Below, one piece after another: positions 56,903 through 64,000 of a stretch of DNA of 64,000 nt (its first letter is position 1; each line of letters starts with the position of its first letter). The translations under genes were made by a program, and so were the position numbers. Origin of the DNA: Acidobacteriota bacterium. Its GTDB lineage: Bacteria > Acidobacteriota > Terriglobia > Bryobacterales > Bryobacteraceae. Location of the stretch: the NCBI GenBank assembly GCA_029776225.1, contig JAKOTR010000091.1, positions 28,917-92,916 on the forward strand, read 5' to 3'. Under the pieces are notes generated by a model, which was given only the letters and a program-made list of their open reading frames with translations, was not told where the DNA came from and ran no database searches.

Positions 56903-57357
56903 ACAGGCGCCCAAGGTCCGAGATAGGGAAACTGGTTGCTGGGTTTCCCGTCGAGGACGATGCTGGTGAACATGCCGGGCAGTTCGTACCCGGAAATCGA
57001 GACGGTCACCGCGGTTGGCATCGCGCCGGAGAAGATTATTTCCACCTGCACATGAGCAGGCGACAACCCGGGAACCACGGGACGCGCGCCGGCGGCGGGA
57101 TCGGGATCGCCATATACGACGACGTTTCGCACGGCGGTCTCGAAACCCGAGGGGTCGGCGGCGTCATAGGCGGCCAGAGAGGCATACCGGCCTCCGGCGC
57201 GCACGCTCTGCTCCAGCTCTCCGTAAAGGTAGTAGGCGTAGCCGAACTGCCATGTGCCGAGGAATAACGCGATCAGGAGCGGAAGAGCCAGGGAAAGCTC
57301 GACGAGCGCGTTGCCGCGCTGTTTCTTTCCGTTACCGAAGAGTCTTTTGGGTCTCAT
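56899..57357 (-). CDS. TadE/TadG-like protein
   Basis: The 152-residue product begins RGNALVELSLALPLLIALFLGTWQFGYAYYLYGELEQSVRAGGRYASL by its core GNALVELSLALPLLIALF, the TadE-family helix followed by a short periplasmic domain (VQVEIIFSGAMPTAVTVSISGYELPG). Its stop overlaps the TadE start, and its start overlaps the TadG-like stop (both ATGA). Probably a minor pseudopilin of a Flp-type pilus. Confidence 0.82.
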   Translation of the reverse strand: MRPKRLFGNGKKQRGNALVELSLALPLLIALFLGTWQFGYAYYLYGELEQSVRAGGRYASLAAYDAADPSGFETAVRNVVVYGDPDPAAGARPVVPGLSPAHVQVEIIFSGAMPTAVTVSISGYELPGMFTSIVLDGKPSNQFPYLGPWAPV

Positions 57358-58451
57358 CGATAAAGCCTCAAACGCCAGACTCCAAAGCCGTGACCGCCCC
57401 CTGGGGTCAGCCCCGGCGCACCCAACACTATGGAGCCGATGTATTCACCGCAGAATTCAAACTTGTCGTCAGCCTCGGGGAGGAAAAACGCAGCAAAACC
57501 AACGACTTGCTTGGTGTGCGGGTCATTAACCGGGACGGTAACAATTCGCTTGCCGTTGCCTATTCCGGCGCTGACGTACTCCGCGTAGGTGGTGGACTGA
57601 GTGTCGGTGTCGAAGTGGATGAAGGCGTTGATGTCTATGGCTTCCTTCTGCCCGGGAGGGTCCGGCAGCATGTCGCCGACGGCCAGCGGGACCGTCCCTT
57701 CGCCGAGCATGATCGCCCGTTCCAGGGCCGGCACATTGTTCTCGTCCACGCAGCAATAGCCGCGCCATTCGGAGCCCCAGGAGGCTCTGTCATCCCACAC
57801 GTCGGTCTGGCAGACGTTGCCTTTGGCGTGTCCCGGCGGCGGCCACCTCAGCGTGTACTTGTTTCCGATACAGAACCCAAACGGGTCGCTGGGGCAGTCG
57901 GGCCTCGAACTCCGGCTGACGGGAGAGAACGGGAACTCGCCCCCGGGGAGACTTGTGACCGCAGCCTGGCCCGCTACCGCGGAAGCAGCGATCGACGACC
58001 GGGTTGAACCAACGACCACAGGCAGGAAATACAGCGGCAGACTTACTCTGGCGGTAACTTGAGTGAAGGTGTACTCCTCCGCCGTATGTCCGCTCCCAGG
58101 GGGATTCGCGATAAACGTGTCGGCCGGTCCCGTTCCGAATAGCGTTTCGACGGTGGGGAAAGCGTTGGTGTTGAACTCCCAGCGCTTGGGGGTGGCGGAG
58201 GCGGCTGCGGCGGCGGCCGCAAAGTCACCGGGTTGAAGAGCCAGCCGGGCGGCTGCGTTCAGCGCGGCGGCATCCACAAAGGCCTGCGCTTCGCTCTTGA
58301 CCACGTACATTCGTCCGAGGTCGATGCCCAATCCCACCACCCCTAGGAGGAAGAAAAGCCCCAGGGTGAACGCGATCAGAACGTAACCGTTACGGGTTTT
58401 GAAACGGCGCTGCGTCATCGTGCAGTCAGGTGCTTGGTTGTTGCGCATCAT
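57354..58451 (-). CDS. TadG-like Flp pilus protein
   Basis: The 365-residue protein starts NGYVLIAFTLGLFFLLGVVGLGIDLGRMYVVKSEAQAFVDAAALNAA (its GLGIDLGRMYVVKSEAQ core is the TadG hallmark), then a periplasmic region with several cysteines (DCPSDPFGFC, NVCQTD, GYCCVDEN), unlike typical von Willebrand-type TadG. The first M at 58451 gives a 19-residue lead before the helix. It heads the three-gene operon, which lacks tadA, tadB and tadC, so the assembly machinery must be encoded elsewhere. Confidence 0.78.
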   Translation of the reverse strand: MMRNNQAPDCTMTQRRFKTRNGYVLIAFTLGLFFLLGVVGLGIDLGRMYVVKSEAQAFVDAAALNAAARLALQPGDFAAAAAAASATPKRWEFNTNAFPTVETLFGTGPADTFIANPPGSGHTAEEYTFTQVTARVSLPLYFLPVVVGSTRSSIAASAVAGQAAVTSLPGGEFPFSPVSRSSRPDCPSDPFGFCIGNKYTLRWPPPGHAKGNVCQTDVWDDRASWGSEWRGYCCVDENNVPALERAIMLGEGTVPLAVGDMLPDPPGQKEAIDINAFIHFDTDTQSTTYAEYVSAGIGNGKRIVTVPVNDPHTKQVVGFAAFFLPEADDKFEFCGEYIGSIVLGAPGLTPGGGHGFGVWRLRLYR

Positions 58452-58519
58452 GACGAGTCCATTTCCGACCTAAGTTATTAAAAACAATGTGGCGGCTCAG
58501 TTTATTTACAGACCCCCGC

Positions 58520-58617
58520 AAAAAAGACCGCTTTTTTCCTTTGTCCTCCCGCAACAATGCAGCATGAGGGGCGCGGCCACGGGGGATGGTGGCGGGGCGT
58601 GCGTACTATAAGTACGC
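58520..58617. promoter_or_regulatory. Short palindromes between TadG and POTRA/HEAT genes
   Basis: In the 234-base gap there is a perfect palindrome GCGTACT-ata-AGTACGC (58601-58617) and a weak A/T hairpin AAAAAAG-accg-CTTTTTT (58520-58537). The first looks like a regulator site, the second like a weak terminator for the POTRA/HEAT gene on the minus strand. The rest of the gap shows no gene. Confidence 0.4.
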
Positions 58618-58685
58618 CAAATCCTGATTGGGACGGCTCCTGAAAAACAGCGCCTTATTTGCCGGTATTCTTCTCTGTTTTTGAG

Positions 58686-59693
58686 TTATTTTTTGAGGCC
58701 CGCCTTTAAGGCTCTCTCGATGAGGTCTTCTCGCGTGTCGCTGGTCCAGGCTGTCTGAATCTCTTGTTCGGGAATGCCGGCCGCGCGTCCCAGAACCAGG
58801 TAGGCCGGCAGGGCATGTTCTAGTGGCCTCCAACGGGCCATTTCGGCGAGCGATTCCATTGCCGTATGGCGGATCTGGTCAAGCACGTATGGCCTGCGCT
58901 GCTCAGTCAAAGCCACCAGCGCGGAAGCGGCGCGCGCCCGGTCGCTTCTGACAATGGAATTGAGCATCTGGATAAACCAGGTAGGTTCCACGCGTATGCC
59001 CGAGTCGGGCTTGCGGTCGCCCAGCGCCGCGATGGCCCCGAGGGAACGGATTGCCTCCCCCCGCACGCCCTCGTCGAAATCCCGCATGGCGTATTGCAGG
59101 TCGTCGATGACTTTGCGCTTGTCCGGGGCGTAGCCGATGACGCAAGCGGCGACCGCGCGCTGCTCGGGATCGGCCGATTCCCTCAGCGCACGCCGCAGCG
59201 CATCGAGGTGCCCGGCCGCCAGGGAGACGAACCGCTCCTCGATCTGGCGGGCGGCTGCGTCGTTTGAAAGCACGTGGCCCTGGGAAATGTTTTCCGTGAC
59301 GGGACCGGAGCGCATCGCGCGCTCGATCGCAACGAGATACTCGCGGTAAGCACGGACGATGGGTTCGGGAAGCGAGGCGTCTCCTGCAGGCGGATCGCGG
59401 AACAGGAAGCTGGGAGCGCCCCGTTCCTCGATGCCGACAAAGAGGATGGCGCGCCCCTGGTCGCAGCAGATGGCTTCGAGACGAGCCCGCACAACTCCCG
59501 GGACTTGCTCGAGCCGCTCTTCCACGTCAACCTTGGAGGGCGGCAGTGCGTCGCCCTCCTTGACGCCAAGGGCCTCGCGAAGGCGCGATTCCGAGACGCG
59601 CCGGACGCCGTAAAAATCGATCACTCCGATCCGGGGTGCCTGGCTCAGAGAGATACTGGGCGCGACCAGCGCGAGCAGGAGCAGAATACGCAC
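58686..59693 (-). CDS. Exported POTRA-like and HEAT-repeat protein
   Basis: The 335-residue protein has a signal peptide (MRILLLLALVAPSISLSQA) and then a POTRA-like segment (about 20-90: IGVIDFYGVRRVSESRLREALGV and the VEERLEQVPGVVRARLEAIC pattern), as in BamA/FtsQ-type transport domains. The second half has HEAT-like helical repeats (RAVAACVIGYAPDKRKVID, GEAIRSLGAIAALGDRK, ASALVALTEQRRPYVLDQI). It has no barrel, so it is not an Omp85 protein. A role as soluble periplasmic scaffold is possible; family not known. Confidence 0.7.
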   Translation of the reverse strand: MRILLLLALVAPSISLSQAPRIGVIDFYGVRRVSESRLREALGVKEGDALPPSKVDVEERLEQVPGVVRARLEAICCDQGRAILFVGIEERGAPSFLFRDPPAGDASLPEPIVRAYREYLVAIERAMRSGPVTENISQGHVLSNDAAARQIEERFVSLAAGHLDALRRALRESADPEQRAVAACVIGYAPDKRKVIDDLQYAMRDFDEGVRGEAIRSLGAIAALGDRKPDSGIRVEPTWFIQMLNSIVRSDRARAASALVALTEQRRPYVLDQIRHTAMESLAEMARWRPLEHALPAYLVLGRAAGIPEQEIQTAWTSDTREDLIERALKAGLKK

Positions 59694-59725
59694 GTCGTAT
59701 TAGACGCGCGCGGCGGACGGAAACG

Positions 59726-60232
59726 CTACGCCTGTTTCTCCGCGAGCGGCCCGACGATGGGCAGCACCCATTTCTGGCCTGAATACGCTTTGACCATCAA
59801 TATGATCCAGATAACCAGCCCGGCAATCCAGAGCACGAAGCTGATCAGTCCCCAAAGCATGCTGCCTATGAGGGGAAGTGCCGCCGTAAGGATGCCTCCG
59901 ACGATGCCACCGACGATGAACAGCGCGATCCAGGCTATGTTGAAGAAGATGGACTGAAAGGCGTGGAAACGGACCGTCTTGTTCTGGTTGTAAGGCGCAA
60001 GGACCAGAAACAGGATCCCGGTGATCAGGCCGAGGATGTAACACAATAAGCCGGCAACGTTGTCCGCCATCCCGCCGGCCGCGGTCTGGGCGGGCTGGGA
60101 ATAGGCTTGGGGTTGGGGTTGCGCGGGCGGCGGCGCGGCGCTGGCATCGGCTCCGGGAGCCGCCAGGGGAGTTCCGCATTTCGCACAGAACTGGCCGTCG
60201 CCAGGCGTCCCGCAATTTCTGCAAAATGGCAT
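59726..60232 (-). CDS. Zinc-ribbon DUF4870 membrane protein
   Basis: The 168-residue protein has an N-terminal zinc ribbon (CRNCGTPGDGQFCAKCG), a Pro/Gln-rich linker and the DUF4870 (Tic20-like) membrane domain: AGLLCYILGLITGILFLVLAPY, RFHAFQSIFFNIAWIAL, and LISFVLWIAGLVIWIILMVKAYSGQ. GGAGGAAAG gives a good ribosome site. A predicted promoter lies 50-75 bases upstream (60308-60280). It is a member of a widespread family without assigned function. Confidence 0.85.
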   Translation of the reverse strand: MPFCRNCGTPGDGQFCAKCGTPLAAPGADASAAPPPAQPQPQAYSQPAQTAAGGMADNVAGLLCYILGLITGILFLVLAPYNQNKTVRFHAFQSIFFNIAWIALFIVGGIVGGILTAALPLIGSMLWGLISFVLWIAGLVIWIILMVKAYSGQKWVLPIVGPLAEKQA

Positions 60233-60279
60233 GGACTTTCCTCCAAAAGTTCTGACTACTGCAAGGTTTAGAAGTTTTG

Positions 60280-60308
60280 ACTCTACTTCAGAAGGGGAGT
60301 CGGGTCAA
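60280..60308 (-). promoter_or_regulatory. Predicted promoter of DUF4870 gene
   Basis: On the minus strand TTGACC (60308-60303) is followed after exactly 17 bases by TAGAGT (60285-60280), placing a start about 40 bases before the gene. Confidence 0.5.
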
Positions 60309-60755
60309 GGTTCAAACGGCTCTTAGCGTTGACGGCGGTACTGGAACGACGCGGGCCAGTTCCACCGCTTGCGAGCAATGTTGTTCGGATGGTAAAAAGA
60401 GTTACCAAGCCCGCCATCGCCAGAGGGCTTGGGGGGCTGTTGACAGCCTGGGATGAATTTCGTTACGATGAGGAAGTTTGGCGAGTAAGTTGTTCTACCC
60501 CTGCGCCTACTCTTTCTGAGAAACGAAGCTGCGCGCGGGGGTCGGCCCCGAGGTTCCGGATGGGTTTCCCCTTCCCGGAGCATGGGCTTGTCCGAGAAAC
60601 GTTACCTACGCAAGCGAAAGCGGTTTTCTGAGCACCGGCTTTCTTAAGGTGTGGAGGAAGGAAGCCCGGCGCGATGGGAATTTTTGGGCGCGCGGGCAAC
60701 ACACCGGCCAGGAAGGTTTCGAACTCATCGCCAGGAAGAAGAGAAGAGAGGTTTC
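60309..60755 (+). promoter_or_regulatory. Promoter and long leader of str operon
   Basis: TTGACA (60440-60445), an 18-base spacer and TACGAT (60464-60469) make a strong-looking promoter, giving a leader of about 280 bases before rpsL. The rest of this gap holds no credible gene. The leader contains imperfect hairpins, for example a GAAAGC/GCTTTC pair near 60617-60644, and repeats of GAGAAACG (near 60518 and 60593). Autogenous control by a ribosomal protein is possible but I cannot see a clear target. Confidence 0.55.
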
Positions 60756-61133
60756 GTGCCGACTTTTAATCAACTCGTGCGAAAAGGACGGCGACCGCCG
60801 CGCTACCAGACGGCAAGTCCGGCTCTGCAGGGGTGTCCGCAGAAACGCGGCGTTTGCACGCGTGTTTATACGACCACTCCCAAGAAGCCGAACTCGGCGC
60901 TGCGGAAAGTGGCCCGCGTGCGCTTGACCAACGGCATCGAAGTGACCACCTACATTCCGGGGGTGGGGCACAATCTGCAGGAGCACTCCATCGTGCTGAT
61001 TCGCGGTGGGCGCGTGAAGGACCTGCCCGGCGTGCGGTATCACATCATCCGCGGAACGCTGGACGCGGCCGGGGTGAGCAACCGTAAGCAGGGAAGGTCG
61101 AAATACGGGGCCAAGCGGCCCAAACAAGGTTAG
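60756..61133 (+). CDS. rpsL: 30S ribosomal protein S12
   Basis: S12 is a decoding-site protein of the small subunit. The protein begins [13 protein letters not shown] and contains [16 protein letters not shown] and [13 protein letters not shown], the two regions where streptomycin-resistance changes occur; both lysines are the sensitive type here. The frame is open from 60651, but the GTG at 60756 matches the conserved start and has AGAGAGG about 5 bases upstream; 125 residues is a normal length. It is the first gene of the str operon, 5 bases before rpsG. Confidence 0.97.
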   Translation: MPTFNQLVRKGRRPPRYQTASPALQGCPQKRGVCTRVYTTTPKKPNSALRKVARVRLTNGIEVTTYIPGVGHNLQEHSIVLIRGGRVKDLPGVRYHIIRGTLDAAGVSNRKQGRSKYGAKRPKQG

Positions 61134-61138
61134 TCGCA

Positions 61139-61609
<471 letters not shown>

Positions 61610-61642
61610 CGGCAGATCGGGGGGCTGTCCGACGTTTTATTT

Positions 61643-63733
61643 ATGCCACGCACCGTGCCAATCGATCGCATGCGGAACATCGGCATCATGGCGCACATCG
61701 ATGCCGGTAAGACCACTACGACCGAGCGGATTCTTTATTACACGGGCAAGACATACAAGCTGGGCGAAGTCCATGAAGGCACGGCCGTCATGGACTTCAT
61801 GGAGCAGGAACAGGAGCGCGGCATCACGATCAGCTCGGCCGCGACCACCTGCGTATGGCGGGACTGCCAGATCAACATCATCGACACGCCGGGGCACGTG
61901 GATTTCACCGCCGAGGTGGAGCGCAGCTTGCGCGTGCTGGACGGCGCGGTAGCGGTATTCGATGCCGTTGCCGGCGTCCAGCCGCAATCGGAGACCGTGT
62001 GGCGGCAAGCGGACAAGTACCGCGTGCCGCGGATCTGCTTCATCAACAAGATGGACCGGGTGGGCGCCGACTTCTTCCACGCGGTGGAGACCATCGTGAA
62101 CCGGTTGAAGTGCCGGCCGGTGCCGATTCAGATTCCGGTGGGCGCCGAGGACCAGTTCAAGGGCGTCGTCGACCTGGTGGCCATGAAGGCCTACATCTGG
62201 AAGGACGAGACGCTGGGAGCCGCCTTCGAGCAGGTGGAGATTCCGGCGGAGCTCAAGGCTAAGGCCCAGGAATACCGCGAGAAGATGATCGAAGCGGTAT
62301 CGGAAGTCGACGAAGTCCTGTTCGACAAGTACGTACACGGCGTGGAGCCGACCGAGGCGGAGCTGCGGGAAGGGATCCGCCGGGCGACGATCGCGCAGAA
62401 GATCTTCCCGGTGACCTGCGGTTCGGCATTCAAGAACAAGGGTGTGCAGCTGCTGCTCGACGCGGTGGTGGATTATTTGCCCGCGCCGACCGAAGTGCCG
62501 CCCATCGAAGGAACCCGGGTGGACGACCCGAATGAAGTGATCGTGAGGCGCTCGTCGGATTCCGAGCCGTTCGCCGCCCTGGTGTTCAAGATCATGACCG
62601 ATCCGTACGTCGGCCAGCTCGCCTTTATCCGCGTGTACTCGGGCAAGCTGGCAACGGGGGATTCGGTCTACAACGTGGCGAAGGCGCGGAAGGAGCGCAT
62701 TGGCCGGCTGGTCCGGATGCACGCGAACAAGCGCGAGGAGATCCAGGAAGTCTACGCCGGCGACATCGCGGCTGCGGTCGGCCTGAAGACGGTTTCTACC
62801 GGCGATACGATTTGCGACGATGCCGCCCCGATCGTGCTGGAATCGATCGAGTTCCCGACTCCGGTGATCCAACTGGCGATCGAGCCGAAAACCAAAGCCG
62901 ACCAGGAGAAGCTCGGCATGGCAATCGCCAAGCTGGTGCAGGAGGATCCGACTCTCAAGGTGACCACGGATCCGGACACGGGGCAGACCATCCTGGCGGG
63001 CATGGGCGAGCTCCACCTGGAGATCGTCGTGGACCGGCTGCAGCGGGAATTCGGCGTGGGCGCCAATGTCGGCAAGCCGCAGGTGGCTTACCGCGAGACG
63101 ATCCGCAAGAGCGCGGAATCGGAAGGCAAGTTTGTCCGGCAGACGGGCGGCCACGGGCAGTACGGCCACGTGAAGATACGGATCGAGCCGGCGCCCGGCA
63201 GCGGGTTTGAGTTCGTGAGCGCCATCACGGGCGGGGCGATACCGAAGGAGTTCATCCCCGCGGTGGAGCGCGGCTGCGCGGAGGCCCTGGAAAGCGGCGT
63301 TCTGGCGGGCTATCCGATGGAGGATGTGAGAGTGACGCTGCTCGACGGCAGCTACCACGAAGTGGACTCCTCGGAACTGGCGTTCAAGATCGCCGGCTCG
63401 CTGGCGGTCAAGCAGGCAGCCGAGAAGGCCAAGCCAGTGCTGCTCGAGCCGATCATGAGCATCGAAGTCGTGGTGCCGGAAGAGTCGATGGGCGACGTGA
63501 TCGGCGATTTGAATGCGCGCCGCGGGCGCATCGAGGGTTTGGAATTGCGCGGCACCTCGCAAATTATCAAGGCGATGGCGCCGTTGTCGGAAATGTTCGG
63601 CTACGCGACCGAATTGCGGTCGCGCACCCAGGGCCGGGGCAGCTTCACGATGCACTTCGGGCGCTATGAGGAAGTGCCGCCGGCGATCTCCGAGGAGATC
63701 ATCGCCAGGGTGCAGGGAAAGGTTTCGGGGTAA
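61643..63733 (+). CDS. fusA: Elongation factor G
   Basis: EF-G catalyses GTP-dependent translocation. The 696 residues have the G domain: G1 AHIDAGKT (17-24), G2 [12 protein letters not shown]3 DTPGHVDF and G4 [11 protein letters not shown], then domains II to V with the [13 protein letters not shown] and RGSFTMHF segments. The start ATG at 61643 has no strong ribosome site, but [20 protein letters not shown] gives the normal N-terminus. It is the third gene of the str operon, 66 bases before tuf. Confidence 0.97.
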   Translation: MPRTVPIDRMRNIGIMAHIDAGKTTTTERILYYTGKTYKLGEVHEGTAVMDFMEQEQERGITISSAATTCVWRDCQINIIDTPGHVDFTAEVERSLRVLDGAVAVFDAVAGVQPQSETVWRQADKYRVPRICFINKMDRVGADFFHAVETIVNRLKCRPVPIQIPVGAEDQFKGVVDLVAMKAYIWKDETLGAAFEQVEIPAELKAKAQEYREKMIEAVSEVDEVLFDKYVHGVEPTEAELREGIRRATIAQKIFPVTCGSAFKNKGVQLLLDAVVDYLPAPTEVPPIEGTRVDDPNEVIVRRSSDSEPFAALVFKIMTDPYVGQLAFIRVYSGKLATGDSVYNVAKARKERIGRLVRMHANKREEIQEVYAGDIAAAVGLKTVSTGDTICDDAAPIVLESIEFPTPVIQLAIEPKTKADQEKLGMAIAKLVQEDPTLKVTTDPDTGQTILAGMGELHLEIVVDRLQREFGVGANVGKPQVAYRETIRKSAESEGKFVRQTGGHGQYGHVKIRIEPAPGSGFEFVSAITGGAIPKEFIPAVERGCAEALESGVLAGYPMEDVRVTLLDGSYHEVDSSELAFKIAGSLAVKQAAEKAKPVLLEPIMSIEVVVPEESMGDVIGDLNARRGRIEGLELRGTSQIIKAMAPLSEMFGYATELRSRTQGRGSFTMHFGRYEEVPPAISEEIIARVQGKVSG

Positions 63734-63799
63734 TGGCCGGGGGAATGGTGGATTGCATGCCGCTCCCGGTGGACAGACTTTATCGAGGAGAGTTTTAGT

Positions 63800-64000
63800 A
63801 TGGCCAAGGAGAAATTCGACCGCAGCAAGCCGCATCTGAACATTGGCACGATCGGCCACATTGACCACGGCAAGACGACGCTGACGGCGGCGATCACCCG
63901 GGTACTGTCGAAGAACAACCCGAAGATCAAGTTCCGGAGTTTTGATTCGATTGACAACGCGCCGGAGGAGAAGGCGCGCGGGATCACGATCGCGATTGCG
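63800..64000 (+). CDS. tuf: Elongation factor Tu, 3'-truncated by window edge
   Basis: EF-Tu brings aminoacyl-tRNA to the ribosome. Only the first 67 codons are present. They contain [20 protein letters not shown], the P-loop [15 protein letters not shown] (Ile where most bacteria have Val), and the effector region [14 protein letters not shown]. The start has GAGGAGAG about 9 bases upstream. It is the last visible gene of the str operon. Confidence 0.96.
   Translation, partial: MAKEKFDRSKPHLNIGTIGHIDHGKTTLTAAITRVLSKNNPKIKFRSFDSIDNAPEEKARGITIAIA

Noticed and set aside
60651..60755. N-terminal extension of rpsL to 60651
   Set aside because: S12 always begins close to PTFNQL; the extension is leader sequence without protein-like composition.
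60649..60927. Plus-strand frame of 92 codons overlapping rpsL
   Set aside because: It is a shadow frame across the rpsL start with no ribosome site or known domain.

Overview
The window is GC-rich, gene-dense DNA from a Gram-negative bacterium. It carries a TonB-dependent receptor, an outer-membrane-type DUF2490 protein, an RpoE-like sigma factor with a zf-HC2 anti-sigma factor, and TadE/TadG pilus proteins. The mixture of ASPIC/VCBS-TPR, DUF1080, DUF4097, DUF4870 and SIMPL proteins with a dnaK-dnaJ-hspR cluster suggests Acidobacteriota, perhaps a Bryobacterales/Solibacter-like lineage. That placement is inference from gene content. No rRNA is present and no database was searched.

Left part (1-12.7 kb): the 3' part of uppS, an M55 peptidase, a Xer recombinase, a lone ModA-like protein, dnaK-dnaJ-hspR, tRNA-Gly(GCC), and then the origin-type block dnaA-dnaN-gyrB (no recF between dnaN and gyrB). 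DnaA-box-like sequences lie on both sides of dnaA.

12.9-20.4 kb: the most striking block, a tightly coupled run marR-hdrC-hdrB-hdrA-mvhD-mvhG-mvhA-protease. It encodes a complete heterodisulfide-reductase/[NiFe]-hydrogenase complex of the electron-bifurcating HdrABC-MvhADG type, led by a MarR regulator with a four-cysteine tail. Next come a putative stress cluster (SRPBCC protein, zinc alcohol dehydrogenase, two tiny charged proteins, membrane-anchored SDR; 20.5-23.9 kb) and a minus-strand run of alanine racemase plus five glycosyltransferases (23.9-30.0 kb).

30.6-35.0 kb: a minus-strand operon with stop/start overlaps encodes a TonB receptor, an ECF-type S component, a SAM methyltransferase, an EcfT-like permease and an EcfA-like ATPase. 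It looks like a two-membrane importer of unknown substrate. dnaE follows upstream (35.0-38.5 kb), with palindromes on both of its sides. 38.6-49.1 kb holds exported or accessory proteins: flavodoxin-like reductase, TPR/VCBS protein, DUF2490 protein with a probable CTG start, SIMPL protein, half-length AI-2E protein, glycosidase-like protein with a DUF1080 partner, DUF4352 lipoprotein, CsbD.

49.2-54.6 kb: a minus-strand envelope-stress operon (ECF sigma, anti-sigma, B-box membrane protein, DUF5668, DUF4097), then a flippase-like membrane protein and nrdR on the plus strand. 54.9-60.2 kb: rpoD with a clear intrinsic terminator, three TadE/TadG-type proteins, a POTRA/HEAT protein and a DUF4870 protein. 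The window ends in the str operon rpsL-rpsG-fusA-tuf (tuf cut by the edge), behind a TTGACA promoter and a long leader.
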